Source: Calothrix sp. 336/3 (GTDB lineage: Bacteria; Cyanobacteriota; Cyanobacteriia; Cyanobacteriales; Nostocaceae). Taken from it: 64,000 bases of DNA. Position 1 is the first letter of the stretch, and every line of letters starts with the position of its first letter. This document shows, piece after piece, positions 56,633 through 64,000 of the stretch. The notes below the pieces were generated by a model. The model did not search any database. It had not been told where the DNA came from and was given only the letters and a program-made list of their open reading frames with translations. Both the position numbers and the translations under genes were made by a program. The stretch lies in contig NZ_CP011382.1 in NCBI RefSeq assembly GCF_000734895.2, forward strand, positions 1,156,700 through 1,220,699, given 5' to 3'.

Positions 56633-57461
56633 TGAATATATACCTGATATTGCTAACTGTCTGAGCTTATTTTTCCCTGTATAGCCTTGAAAGTATCACT
56701 TGTTTAAGATGATTATTTTATGTGTATATCAAGCAAACAAACATCTGCGAACTAATGATTATCATCTATTCTAATAGATATATTGTATATCTTTCTTTAG
56801 ATAAGATTACAACGTGATAAAATTATCCGATAACATATAAAAAATCATAAATATGAATTACTCCTCCAAAATTCATATTTTCAAATAAAAACAAATATTC
56901 ATAAAGTTGAGCCAGGATAAACTGGCTAATTATTAAGATATTACGAGCCTTTGCCCTAGCATCTCAGTATGTTTACAAAGCCTTATTCTTACTGATGTCT
57001 GTAGGGAGTCACAAAAGCTATTATCGATTCGCGTCAATATCCCTTATCTAAATAAAAATAAATTTATCACCCCAAAATATAGAGCTTTCGTAGATTTGTA
57101 TTGATGGAGTACAGAGAAAATTGTCCAATTATCGGATTGCAAACAGACATAAATCGGCTTTTCCATAGAAGCTATATCCAATAATCGGAGATGACCATTA
57201 CAAAATGACTATCAATATATTCATCTTCCACAGATACTTTCTCTACAGTCAATCTTAGAGAACAAAAAAATCTGCTGTGCAAACATCTCACCATGACTAA
57301 ATAATTACCCCTGTCCCTAGAAATCAAGTCATGAGCTATGTCATTTTCCTGTTATTAAAGGAAATACAAAATATCACAGTTAGTTCTGCCTTGTATATCT
57401 TCACTCCTCAGCCAAGCTTACTTAATACCTCAGTCTCTAATCTTTCACCATCATATTAGCT
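56633..57461. other. Long AT-rich intergenic region
   Basis: 829 bp between divergent genes with no ORF that I would call. It contains a perfect 10-bp hairpin at 56850-56879 and two similar 13-mers TCCAATTATCGGA / TCCAATAATCGGA (57124-57136 and 57177-57189). It must hold promoters for both flanking genes and has room for a small RNA, but no known RNA family was recognised. Confidence 0.55.
56850..56879. other. Hairpin with a CTCCTCC loop
   Basis: Perfect 10-bp arms AATATGAATT and AATTCATATT enclose a 10-nt loop ACTCCTCCAA that is complementary to a Shine-Dalgarno sequence when transcribed on the plus strand. T-rich sequence follows on the plus strand (TTTTC) and a T6 run follows on the minus strand. 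It could be part of a small RNA or a weak terminator. Confidence 0.4.
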
Positions 57462-58343
57462 ATGTACAATTCTCTAATTTCCAGTAATATTAAACTCAGC
57501 GAATGGGTGGAAAATGTTCAGCATCCAGACCTTGATAAAGAGCCTCAAACGCTGAATTTTTTAGAGAGAATTATCTATTTATCCCATCGGATAACTCTCT
57601 TTGGGAAGAAATATAGTCCATACTCTTTAATGTTTAACGTCGGATTGCTTTCTGTTTTAGGTACAGTATGGTTTTTATCAGTAAAATTCCATCTTGACAT
57701 TAATATTTTCGCAGGGATAAATTATATCCTGATTTTTCATTACCCTGGATATCCTTTATATCTTTGGGTAAAGTCTCGACTCTTCAATATTCAAGGTCGT
57801 TCCTATATCCAAGATTGTATATTTTTCCTGATTCCTGGCTATACATTCTGTTGCTGGTTAATGGGACAATCCGTCCTGGTGAGTCTCGATTTACTGGGGA
57901 TTCTGCTGCCACTAATTGCCGGAATTGTCAGAGTCGGTTGTTTCTTAAGTGGATGCTGTCATGGGAAATTCTCCGCAAAATTTGGAGTTTTATATACACC
58001 AAGCTATTTACTCCCAGAACACCGAGATACGAAATTAGCTGCCGCTTTCTACACCGGATACCCTGTATTTCCGATTCAACTCGTAGAAGCTAGTTTTAAT
58101 TTGACATTATTTGTAATTTTACTAGTGAGGTTATTACTCACAGAAGAATTTACAGGTCAGACATTATCCTTGTACTTTTTGGTTTACTGCATATATCGCT
58201 TTTTTGCGGACTTCTACCGTGAATCTAGTATTCGTCCCAAAATTGGTAAATTCTCAGAAGCTCAGTGTATATCAATGGTCTTAATTTTAGTTTGTACTCT
58301 CACACTCCAAGGAGAACAAATATTAGAATTATTAAAATTTTAG
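57462..58343 (+). CDS. Lgt-like (prolipoprotein diacylglyceryl transferase family) membrane protein
   Basis: 293 residues with about seven hydrophobic helices. Family landmarks are GIVRVGCFLSGCCHG (154-168), equivalent to the GRxGNFxxxE loop of Lgt, FPIQLVEA (203-210), equivalent to HPxQLYE, and YRFFADFYRES (245-255), equivalent to the conserved C-terminal Arg-Glu. The central loop has GCC instead of the usual NGE, so it belongs to a side branch of the family and may modify a different substrate. Lgt transfers diacylglycerol from phosphatidylglycerol to the Cys of prelipoproteins; whether this protein does so is uncertain. A hydrophilic N-terminal extension of about 35 residues is unusual. 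It is convergent with the amylase gene. Confidence 0.75.
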   Translation: MYNSLISSNIKLSEWVENVQHPDLDKEPQTLNFLERIIYLSHRITLFGKKYSPYSLMFNVGLLSVLGTVWFLSVKFHLDINIFAGINYILIFHYPGYPLYLWVKSRLFNIQGRSYIQDCIFFLIPGYTFCCWLMGQSVLVSLDLLGILLPLIAGIVRVGCFLSGCCHGKFSAKFGVLYTPSYLLPEHRDTKLAAAFYTGYPVFPIQLVEASFNLTLFVILLVRLLLTEEFTGQTLSLYFLVYCIYRFFADFYRESSIRPKIGKFSEAQCISMVLILVCTLTLQGEQILELLKF

Positions 58344-58409
58344 TCTAGGCAGAATTAATACAGCGTCAGCGTTTCGTTGATTTTGAATGGTGAGGCAGTT
58401 AGTAAAATA

Positions 58410-58441
58410 GGGGGTTCTCCATGGGGAGGAGCCAAACCCCC
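58410..58441. terminator. Bidirectional terminator-like hairpin
   Basis: A nested perfect stem GGGGGTT-CTCC-atgg-GGAG ... AACCCCC lies between two convergent genes, 66 nt after the Lgt-like stop and 30 nt after the amylase stop. Short T-rich stretches follow on each side (TTTATTT on plus, TATTTTA on minus). A shared terminator is likely. Confidence 0.6.
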
Positions 58442-58470
58442 ATATGTTGCTTTATTTACACCATGCTGTA

Positions 58471-59955
58471 CTAGGGTGATTCCTGGGGAACCCACACAGA
58501 AACCGAACCAGAGTTACAACGAAACTCACCCCAACCTTCCTCATTAGTTGTTATGGGTTCAGTGATATTTTCGGTGATATCAATATAGGTACGGTTGGGT
58601 TGTCCAACTTCCATATATTTACTGCCTTCGCTACCATTACTAAGTACAACAGCCATTCCACCAGGATGTTCTTCATCACCCAGTCGTGTCCAACCGATTG
58701 TATTTGCGTGGTCAAAATAATCGTACTGCTCACCATAGGCATAGGTTTGACGTGCAAAGAGGAATTTATCAATAATCCATTGGTGACTGTCTAACCAAAT
58801 CTCATATTCATTGCCATCATTGCCATGATCTTTGTAATGAGCGCCGTAATAATCAGCGTAGAAAATACAAGGATATCCCTCCCGTCGAAGTAAAATTAGG
58901 GCATAGGCGAGGGGTTTAAACCAAGCTTCAACCACTGATTCTAAGGATTGTAAAGGTTGAGAATCATGATTATCCACTAAAGTTACAGCGAGAGCAGGTT
59001 GTTGCTGTACTAGGGTATTGTCAAAAATTTGCCGTAGGTCGTAATCATTGCCTGACTTACTAGCTATATAAAAATTATGATGCAGAGGTGCATCAAATAG
59101 AGTCACCTTACCATCTGTAACAGTAATGAAGTGATGTAAAGCTTCGACTTCATAGGACCAATATTCACCGACTGCAAATATCTCCCGTTGAGCATAGTTA
59201 CGAACGTGTTCTAACCATTCTTGGAAAAAGTCTGCCGATACGTGTTTGACAGCATCAAATCGGAAGCCATCCACACCCGTTGTATCAAGATACCATTCGC
59301 CCCAGTATTTTAACTCTCCGGTAACTTCCGGGTTTTGCATATCCAAATCGCAACCCATGAGGTAATCAAAATTACCTTTTTCTAGGTCAATATTGCGGTC
59401 AAATTCTTTGCCTTTGAGTAAATAAATCGCGTTCTCTTCGGCATTATAGGCGTTATAGTCAATTGCGTCGAAGTGCCACCAGTGCCATTTCATACTAGAA
59501 TACTTGTCGCCGCGACCAGGAAAGGTAAAATGTGTCCAAGCCTTGATTGTCTGATACTCGCCAATTGTGGCATTGCGATCGTCAGGATGAAAGGGTGTGG
59601 CTTGGGTTTCTTCTTCTTCGTCTGCACCTAATTTGTGGTTAAAAACCGCATCAGCATAGATTCTAATTCCTGCCTTTTGTGCAGTTTTAATGGCGTGTAG
59701 ATACTCATCCTTGGTTCCATATTTGGTGCGAATAGAGCCTTTTTGGTCAAATTCACCTAAATCAAATAAATCATAAACACCATAACCAACATCCATTCCA
59801 CCACCAGTACCTTTATAAGCAGGAGGTAACCAAACGGAGGTGACACCAACTTTGGCTAAGTCGGTGGCAGACTCTGCCAACTGCTTCCACAGGCTACCGT
59901 CACCTGGATTGTACCAGTGGAAATACTGCATCATAACGCCATTTGTCTCAGTCAC
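58471..59955 (-). CDS. Cytoplasmic alpha-amylase (GH13)
   Basis: A 494-residue alpha-amylase of the bacterial GH13_5 type, which hydrolyses alpha-1,4-glucans such as glycogen or maltodextrin. Conserved regions are ADAVFNHK (101-108), the nucleophile Asp234 in GFRFDAVKH, the acid/base Glu264 in FAVGEYWS and Asp331 in LVDNHDSQP. There is no signal peptide, so it acts inside the cell, probably on storage glycogen. The family start MTETNGVMMQYFHWY is intact and the length is normal (about 490). It is monocistronic; no other glycogen gene is nearby. Confidence 0.95.
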   Translation of the reverse strand: MTETNGVMMQYFHWYNPGDGSLWKQLAESATDLAKVGVTSVWLPPAYKGTGGGMDVGYGVYDLFDLGEFDQKGSIRTKYGTKDEYLHAIKTAQKAGIRIYADAVFNHKLGADEEEETQATPFHPDDRNATIGEYQTIKAWTHFTFPGRGDKYSSMKWHWWHFDAIDYNAYNAEENAIYLLKGKEFDRNIDLEKGNFDYLMGCDLDMQNPEVTGELKYWGEWYLDTTGVDGFRFDAVKHVSADFFQEWLEHVRNYAQREIFAVGEYWSYEVEALHHFITVTDGKVTLFDAPLHHNFYIASKSGNDYDLRQIFDNTLVQQQPALAVTLVDNHDSQPLQSLESVVEAWFKPLAYALILLRREGYPCIFYADYYGAHYKDHGNDGNEYEIWLDSHQWIIDKFLFARQTYAYGEQYDYFDHANTIGWTRLGDEEHPGGMAVVLSNGSEGSKYMEVGQPNRTYIDITENITEPITTNEEGWGEFRCNSGSVSVWVPQESP

Positions 59956-60352
59956 AATTCTTGCTTTCCTTATTTACTTACATAATGCTTACGCAGAGAG
60001 TATATCCAATGGCAGAAAAGTTCATTTGGTGAGGTTGTTCTGCTCTCTCAATCATGAGTATCTAACGTTTATCAACATTCATACATCTATCTTGGGGTGA
60101 TGAAGTATATCTTACTTTTGGCATAAATTTTTATGCTTGCATAGATGCCTGATTTGACGATGAGAGTAAGGAATGTTTGCAGGAAAATAATCATTGTAAA
60201 ATTTGATGAATATTGAGACAGATAGTTTATAAAGAGCAAGATTTTATGACTTTTGATGGATATTATTTTGCCTCTTAATGGACTTATACTAAGCTCAAAT
60301 TTTATGTTTTTAAAGTTTTATTATGAAATTTATTGCTGTGTGAGGTATTATT
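59956..60352. other. Divergent promoter region, amylase / antiporter
   Basis: 397 bp of AT-rich sequence between divergent genes. The only clear element is GAGG at 60342-60345, 7 nt before the TTG start of the antiporter gene and following a stop codon (60341-60343) in the same frame. No RNA gene or other ORF was recognised. Confidence 0.5.
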
Positions 60353-62428
60353 TTGTCACTGCATAGTCCAATTATTACTTTTACGCTGCTGATTTTGGTA
60401 ATTTTAACTATTCCTCCAATTTTTGAAAAATTCAAATTACCCGGATTGATTGGTTTATTACTTGCAGGGGTGGTTCTGGGAGAGAGTGGTTTGAAATTGC
60501 TGAATTCGGATTCAGAAACCATCAAGTTACTTTCAGATATTGGTAAGATTTACTTGATGTTTGTAGCCGGGTTAGAAATTGATTTAGAGCAGTTTCGCAA
60601 AACAAAAAATCGCTCTTTGGTGTTTGGATTTTTAACTTTTATTATTCCTCTGATAGCAGGAATAATTGTTGGGAGATTATTTAATTTTAGCTGGAATTCT
60701 GCGGTTTTAATTGGTTCCTTGCTAGCTTCCCATACACTTTTAGCCTATCCCATCATCAGTCGTATGGGGATGGTGACCAATGAAGCAGTAACTGTGACAA
60801 TTGGAGCGACAATTTTTACGGATACAGGGGCTTTATTGGTACTAGCAATTTGTGTAGGAATTCATGGAGGAGATTTTACAGTTGTCAGTTTAATTAAATT
60901 ATTGGCAGGATTAGCGGTTTATTCTTTATTAATTTTATGGGGTTTTGATTGGGCAGGTAAGGAGTTTTTTCGACGTTCTGGAGATGAACAAGGGAATCAA
61001 TTCTTATTTATTTTACTAGCCTTGTTTTTAGCATCTGTGGGTGCGCAAATTATCGGTGTAGAAAAAATTGTGGGAGCATTTTTAGCGGGATTAGCAGTTA
61101 ATGATGTTTTAGGAAGGAGTGTGGTTAAGGAAAAAGTAGAGTTTGTCGGGAGCGTGTTATTTATTCCCTGTTTCTTTGTGGATATGGGATTATTAATTAA
61201 CATTCCGGCATTTATTAAAACCTTAAGTTCAATTTGGTTGACTCTGGCAATTGTGGTTGCTCTGATTGGCAGTAAATTCTTAGCAGCTTTGATAGCCAAA
61301 TTTCTCTACCGTTACAATACGCCAGAATTGTTAACCATGTGGTCTTTATCTTTACCACAAGTAGCTGCCACCTTAGCTGCAACTTTAGTGGCTTACCAAA
61401 CCTTGAATTCTGGAGGGGAAAGATTAATTAATGAGGGTGTTTTAAATAGTGTAATTGTTTTAATGTTGGTGACGGCAATTATTGGTCCGATATTAACCGC
61501 AAGATTTGGGAATTATTTGACTATTCCCCAGGTGGAATTGACTACAAATAGTTTATCTACATGGTGGCAAAGAGATTTAGCAGCAGAGCAAAAGTTAAAT
61601 TCCCAGTTAACGGTGATTGTACCGATTTATAATCCACAAACCCAACGGGATTTAATTGAAATGGCTGCTTTATTAGCTCGTCATGAGTCAGGGAAAATTA
61701 TTCCCTTAGCGATCGCCCAAGGGTATCTTCACATGGATGACTCTCGACTCCTGGCAAAACTCACCCAAAGTCAGGAAAAATTGCAGATAGCGAGGGAAAT
61801 TAGTCAGGAGTTTGGAGTGGATGTATCGCCCCGAATTCGCATTGATGATGATATCGCTCTGGGAATCAGTCGCACCAGTCGGGAAGAAAATGCCAACCTG
61901 GTTGTGATGGGATGGGGACGTATTACAGGTTTTCGCGCTCGTCTATTTGGTAACGTGATCGATAGTATTTTTCTCTCTTCCCATTGTCCCGTTGCAGTGA
62001 CTCGACTACTAAAAAGTCCGTCGATGATTCAGCGAATTCTCGTACCTGTGGGTGATTTGACTAGGCAAACCGTTGATGCAATTCGGTTAGCGCAAATTTT
62101 AGCCAGTAGCAACCAAGCAGAGGTAGTGTTATTACACGTTTGCGATCGCTACACACCCAGTGCCATAGTTCAGCAATTCCAGTCTCAATTATCTGCGATC
62201 GCCAATAATGAAAACCTCAAAGTCAATACTCATATCCGGACTATCCCCGGTGATGATATTGCCAGAATCATTATTACAGAAGCTAAATCTTTTGATTTAG
62301 TTGTTTTACGTTCTGTACGCTACCGCACCACCGCAGGATTAGCAGTGAGTGAGGTGACAACGGAAGTTATTAAAGCTTTACAATCTTCCATTATCCTTTT
62401 AGGTGAACCGCAAATTTCCAAAATCTAA
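60353..62428 (+). CDS. Kef-type cation/proton antiporter with two USP domains
   Basis: 691 residues. The first about 385 are a Na_H_Exchanger (CPA2) domain of about 12 helices, with PGLIGLLLAGVVLGESGL near the start and HTLLAYPIISRMGMVTNEAVTVTIGATIFTDT in the transport core. Two universal-stress-protein domains follow (about 415-555 and 565-690), the first carrying the nucleotide-binding end GWGRITGFRARLFGNVIDSIF. USP domains bind ATP or AMP and probably gate transport by energy state (inference). The start is TTG, chosen because it is the first usable codon after the in-frame TGA at 60341 and has GAGG 7 nt upstream. It is monocistronic or leads the next gene by 91 bp. Confidence 0.92.
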   Translation: MSLHSPIITFTLLILVILTIPPIFEKFKLPGLIGLLLAGVVLGESGLKLLNSDSETIKLLSDIGKIYLMFVAGLEIDLEQFRKTKNRSLVFGFLTFIIPLIAGIIVGRLFNFSWNSAVLIGSLLASHTLLAYPIISRMGMVTNEAVTVTIGATIFTDTGALLVLAICVGIHGGDFTVVSLIKLLAGLAVYSLLILWGFDWAGKEFFRRSGDEQGNQFLFILLALFLASVGAQIIGVEKIVGAFLAGLAVNDVLGRSVVKEKVEFVGSVLFIPCFFVDMGLLINIPAFIKTLSSIWLTLAIVVALIGSKFLAALIAKFLYRYNTPELLTMWSLSLPQVAATLAATLVAYQTLNSGGERLINEGVLNSVIVLMLVTAIIGPILTARFGNYLTIPQVELTTNSLSTWWQRDLAAEQKLNSQLTVIVPIYNPQTQRDLIEMAALLARHESGKIIPLAIAQGYLHMDDSRLLAKLTQSQEKLQIAREISQEFGVDVSPRIRIDDDIALGISRTSREENANLVVMGWGRITGFRARLFGNVIDSIFLSSHCPVAVTRLLKSPSMIQRILVPVGDLTRQTVDAIRLAQILASSNQAEVVLLHVCDRYTPSAIVQQFQSQLSAIANNENLKVNTHIRTIPGDDIARIIITEAKSFDLVVLRSVRYRTTAGLAVSEVTTEVIKALQSSIILLGEPQISKI

Positions 62429-62519
62429 TCAGATTGCAGCGATCGCACCAGTCAAGTCATGGGTTTTTGCAGTATCTTGATGCCAAGCTAATATTCAATA
62501 GTTCAAAACTGCCAGATCC

Positions 62520-63290
62520 ATGTGTCAACTACTGGGTATGAATTGCAACGTCCCCACGGATATCTGCTTTTCCTTTGAGGGTTTCGCAGCACGGGGAGGT
62601 AAAACAGATGATCATAAAGATGGTTGGGGAATTGCCTTTTTTGAAGGTAAGGGATGCCGAATTTTCGTGGATGAAAAACCCTCCATCGCGTCTCCGGTAG
62701 CGGAATTGGTACGTAGTTACCCCATCCGTTCTACCCATGTGATTGCCCATATTCGCAAAGCTACCCAAGGGGAAATCACCCTGGAGAATTGTCACCCCTT
62801 CCGTCGGGAAATGTGGGGTAGGTATTGGGTATTTGCCCATAATGGTGATTTACCAGACTTTCAACTAGGAAGCACAAAATATTACATTCCTGTCGGCAAT
62901 ACTGACAGTGAGAAAGCCTTTTGCTTGATATTAGAAACCTTAAGGACAGCCTTCCCCTATGGTAAACCCAGTCTCAGAGAGCTTTATTCCGTGTTGCAAC
63001 AAGTTACGCAAAAACTGGCAAGCCATGGAATATTTAATTACCTGTTATCAGATGGGGAATATTTTTTTACCCACTGCTCCACAAAACTTTGTTATATCGT
63101 GCGTCAAGCACCCTTTGTTGCTGCCCATTTAATTGACCAAGATGTTACCGTAGATTTTAGCGAATTAACCACACCCAGCGATCGCGTTGCTGTGATTGCC
63201 ACCACACCCCTAACGGATAACGAAACTTGGACAGCGATCGCCCCTGGAGAGTTATTAGCTTTTCAGGATGGTTTACCTGTACAAATTTAG
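62520..63290 (+). CDS. Class II glutamine amidotransferase
   Basis: A 256-residue Ntn-type glutaminase (GATase_4, YafJ-like). Cys2 of MCQLLGMNC becomes the nucleophile after Met removal. The family motifs DGWGIAFFE (about 36-44), HIRKATQG (about 79-86), CHPF (about 92-95) and FAHNGD (about 105-110) bind glutamine. It is single-domain and so has no synthase partner in the chain; the acceptor of the ammonia is unknown. No amidation-pathway gene adjoins it. Gap to the antiporter gene is 91 bp. Confidence 0.92.
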   Translation: MCQLLGMNCNVPTDICFSFEGFAARGGKTDDHKDGWGIAFFEGKGCRIFVDEKPSIASPVAELVRSYPIRSTHVIAHIRKATQGEITLENCHPFRREMWGRYWVFAHNGDLPDFQLGSTKYYIPVGNTDSEKAFCLILETLRTAFPYGKPSLRELYSVLQQVTQKLASHGIFNYLLSDGEYFFTHCSTKLCYIVRQAPFVAAHLIDQDVTVDFSELTTPSDRVAVIATTPLTDNETWTAIAPGELLAFQDGLPVQI

Positions 63291-63449
63291 CCAGGGAAAG
63301 TATTTTTTCTCTTGTCTATTACCCTAGGGAAACTTCTCCCTATTTGTTCGGTTCTACGACTTCCATCTATCACCAAATATGGATAACCTCATAGGTAGTG
63401 GAGTATTTGCCTAAGGGCAGATGTCGCTCTCAAGCAAGGGGTGAAAGTT

Positions 63450-64000
63450 GTGTATCAATGGATTTTGCCAAGTCTGAGCGAAATAATCGCAGCCAGTCAA
63501 ACTTCAGGGACTTTTTGCCCGCCGCAGAAAGCACAGCAACAATGGCGCATTGCTGTAGCCGCGACAGAGCAACTCCTGATAAATACGGTAGAAACAGCAG
63601 TAGATGATACTCCCAGGGGGTTAGTACTGGCAGCACCTGCCCCAGTATTAAGTAATGCAACCCTACTGCAAAATTTACAGTCGGTAACATTCACAGCAAA
63701 ACCCTTCAATCCTTTGGCGTTGATGCCATTTCAAATGTCCACAGCAGAGATAGCGATCGCCAGCGAAGACACCCACGAATCAGTATTACCCCTAATTGAC
63801 AGCGATCCCCTAGCTAGAGAGCAGTTCTGTTTGGTATTCACAGAGAAATTCTCCCTCGTTCTTGTCCTTGCCGCATCACCCAATGGAGAGAAAGAGTTTC
63901 GCTTCTCCTTTGAGCCAGAGGTAGTACAACAAGTTTGGCGGGCGATCGCTGCCAGAATTATCCTCACCAATCCCGATTTATTCGCCGAACTCGAAGCCTT
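63450..64000 (+). CDS. 5' part of a probable sensor protein (DICT-like domain), truncated by the window
   Basis: An open frame of 183 codons runs off the window end. It begins MYQWILPSLSEIIAASQ and contains RGLVLAAPAPVLSN, SDPLAREQFCLVFTEKFSLVLVLA and FRFSFEPEVVQQVWRAIAARI. This resembles the N-terminal DICT-type sensory segment of cyanobacterial histidine kinases and diguanylate cyclases, from memory of the pattern. The start is GTG at 63450, with AAGGGGTGA about 8 nt upstream; a GTG at 63441 is less well placed and the frame has no ATG before 63720. The catalytic end is outside the window, so kinase activity is not shown. Confidence 0.65.
   Translation, partial: MYQWILPSLSEIIAASQTSGTFCPPQKAQQQWRIAVAATEQLLINTVETAVDDTPRGLVLAAPAPVLSNATLLQNLQSVTFTAKPFNPLALMPFQMSTAEIAIASEDTHESVLPLIDSDPLAREQFCLVFTEKFSLVLVLAASPNGEKEFRFSFEPEVVQQVWRAIAARIILTNPDLFAELEA

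Noticed and set aside
57764..58093. 109-codon plus-strand frame
   Set aside because: It overlaps the Lgt-like gene in another frame; that gene has membrane helices and family motifs.
63398..63607. Plus-strand frame with ATG at 63398
   Set aside because: The overlapping frame from GTG 63450 is longer, runs off the window and has sensor-domain-like sequence.

Overview
The window is chromosomal DNA from a cyanobacterium, most likely a filamentous, heterocyst-forming type. The HIP1 octamer GCGATCGC occurs throughout, coding DNA is moderately AT-rich, and heptanucleotide-type short tandem repeats are present. The gene content also fits: giant Ser/Thr-plus-His kinases, caspase/NTPase/WD40 proteins, a PEP-CTERM protein, DUF2887 and a cyanobacterial TamB. 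No rRNA, tRNA, CRISPR array, transposase or phage gene was recognised.

Layout. 196-18444 (minus) holds three tandem giant signalling kinases of the HstK type (protein-kinase domain, AAA ATPase, helical-repeat middle, GAF, histidine kinase); the third carries five extra PAS domains. A fourth, more divergent member lies at 51125-56632 (minus). 18890-23977 (plus) encodes a caspase-like peptidase fused to a STAND-type NTPase and 14 WD40 repeats. 24154-32227 is a mixed region: a small Pro/Arg-rich secreted protein, a DUF4870 membrane protein, a PEP-CTERM protein, an amidase, a methyltransferase-HIT fusion, an alpha/beta hydrolase, and a convergent pair of cell-wall enzymes (PBP4-type DD-peptidase and Amidase_3). 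32405-37376 holds a tandem chromo-barrel protein, recN and a GT-C-type membrane protein. 37728-42816 (minus) is a second STAND-like neighbourhood: an NTPase with an uncharacterised N-terminal domain, then a 14-repeat WD40 protein translationally coupled to a short NTPase. After this come a DUF2887 nuclease-like protein, TamB and a tandem-GNAT acetyltransferase. 57462-64000 has an Lgt-like membrane protein, an alpha-amylase, a Kef-type antiporter with two USP domains, a class II glutamine amidotransferase, and the 5' end of a probable sensor protein cut by the window edge.

How it fits together. Two themes stand out. One is a paralogous set of kinases that integrate NTP binding, GAF/PAS sensing and dual phosphotransfer, with no response regulator nearby. 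The other is NTPase/WD40 switch proteins present both fused (with a caspase effector) and split into coupled genes. Both are shaped by recombination between near-identical modules: shared kinase 3' ends, homogenised WD40 units, and repeat DNA inserted in frame. The remaining genes are mostly independent housekeeping or envelope functions.
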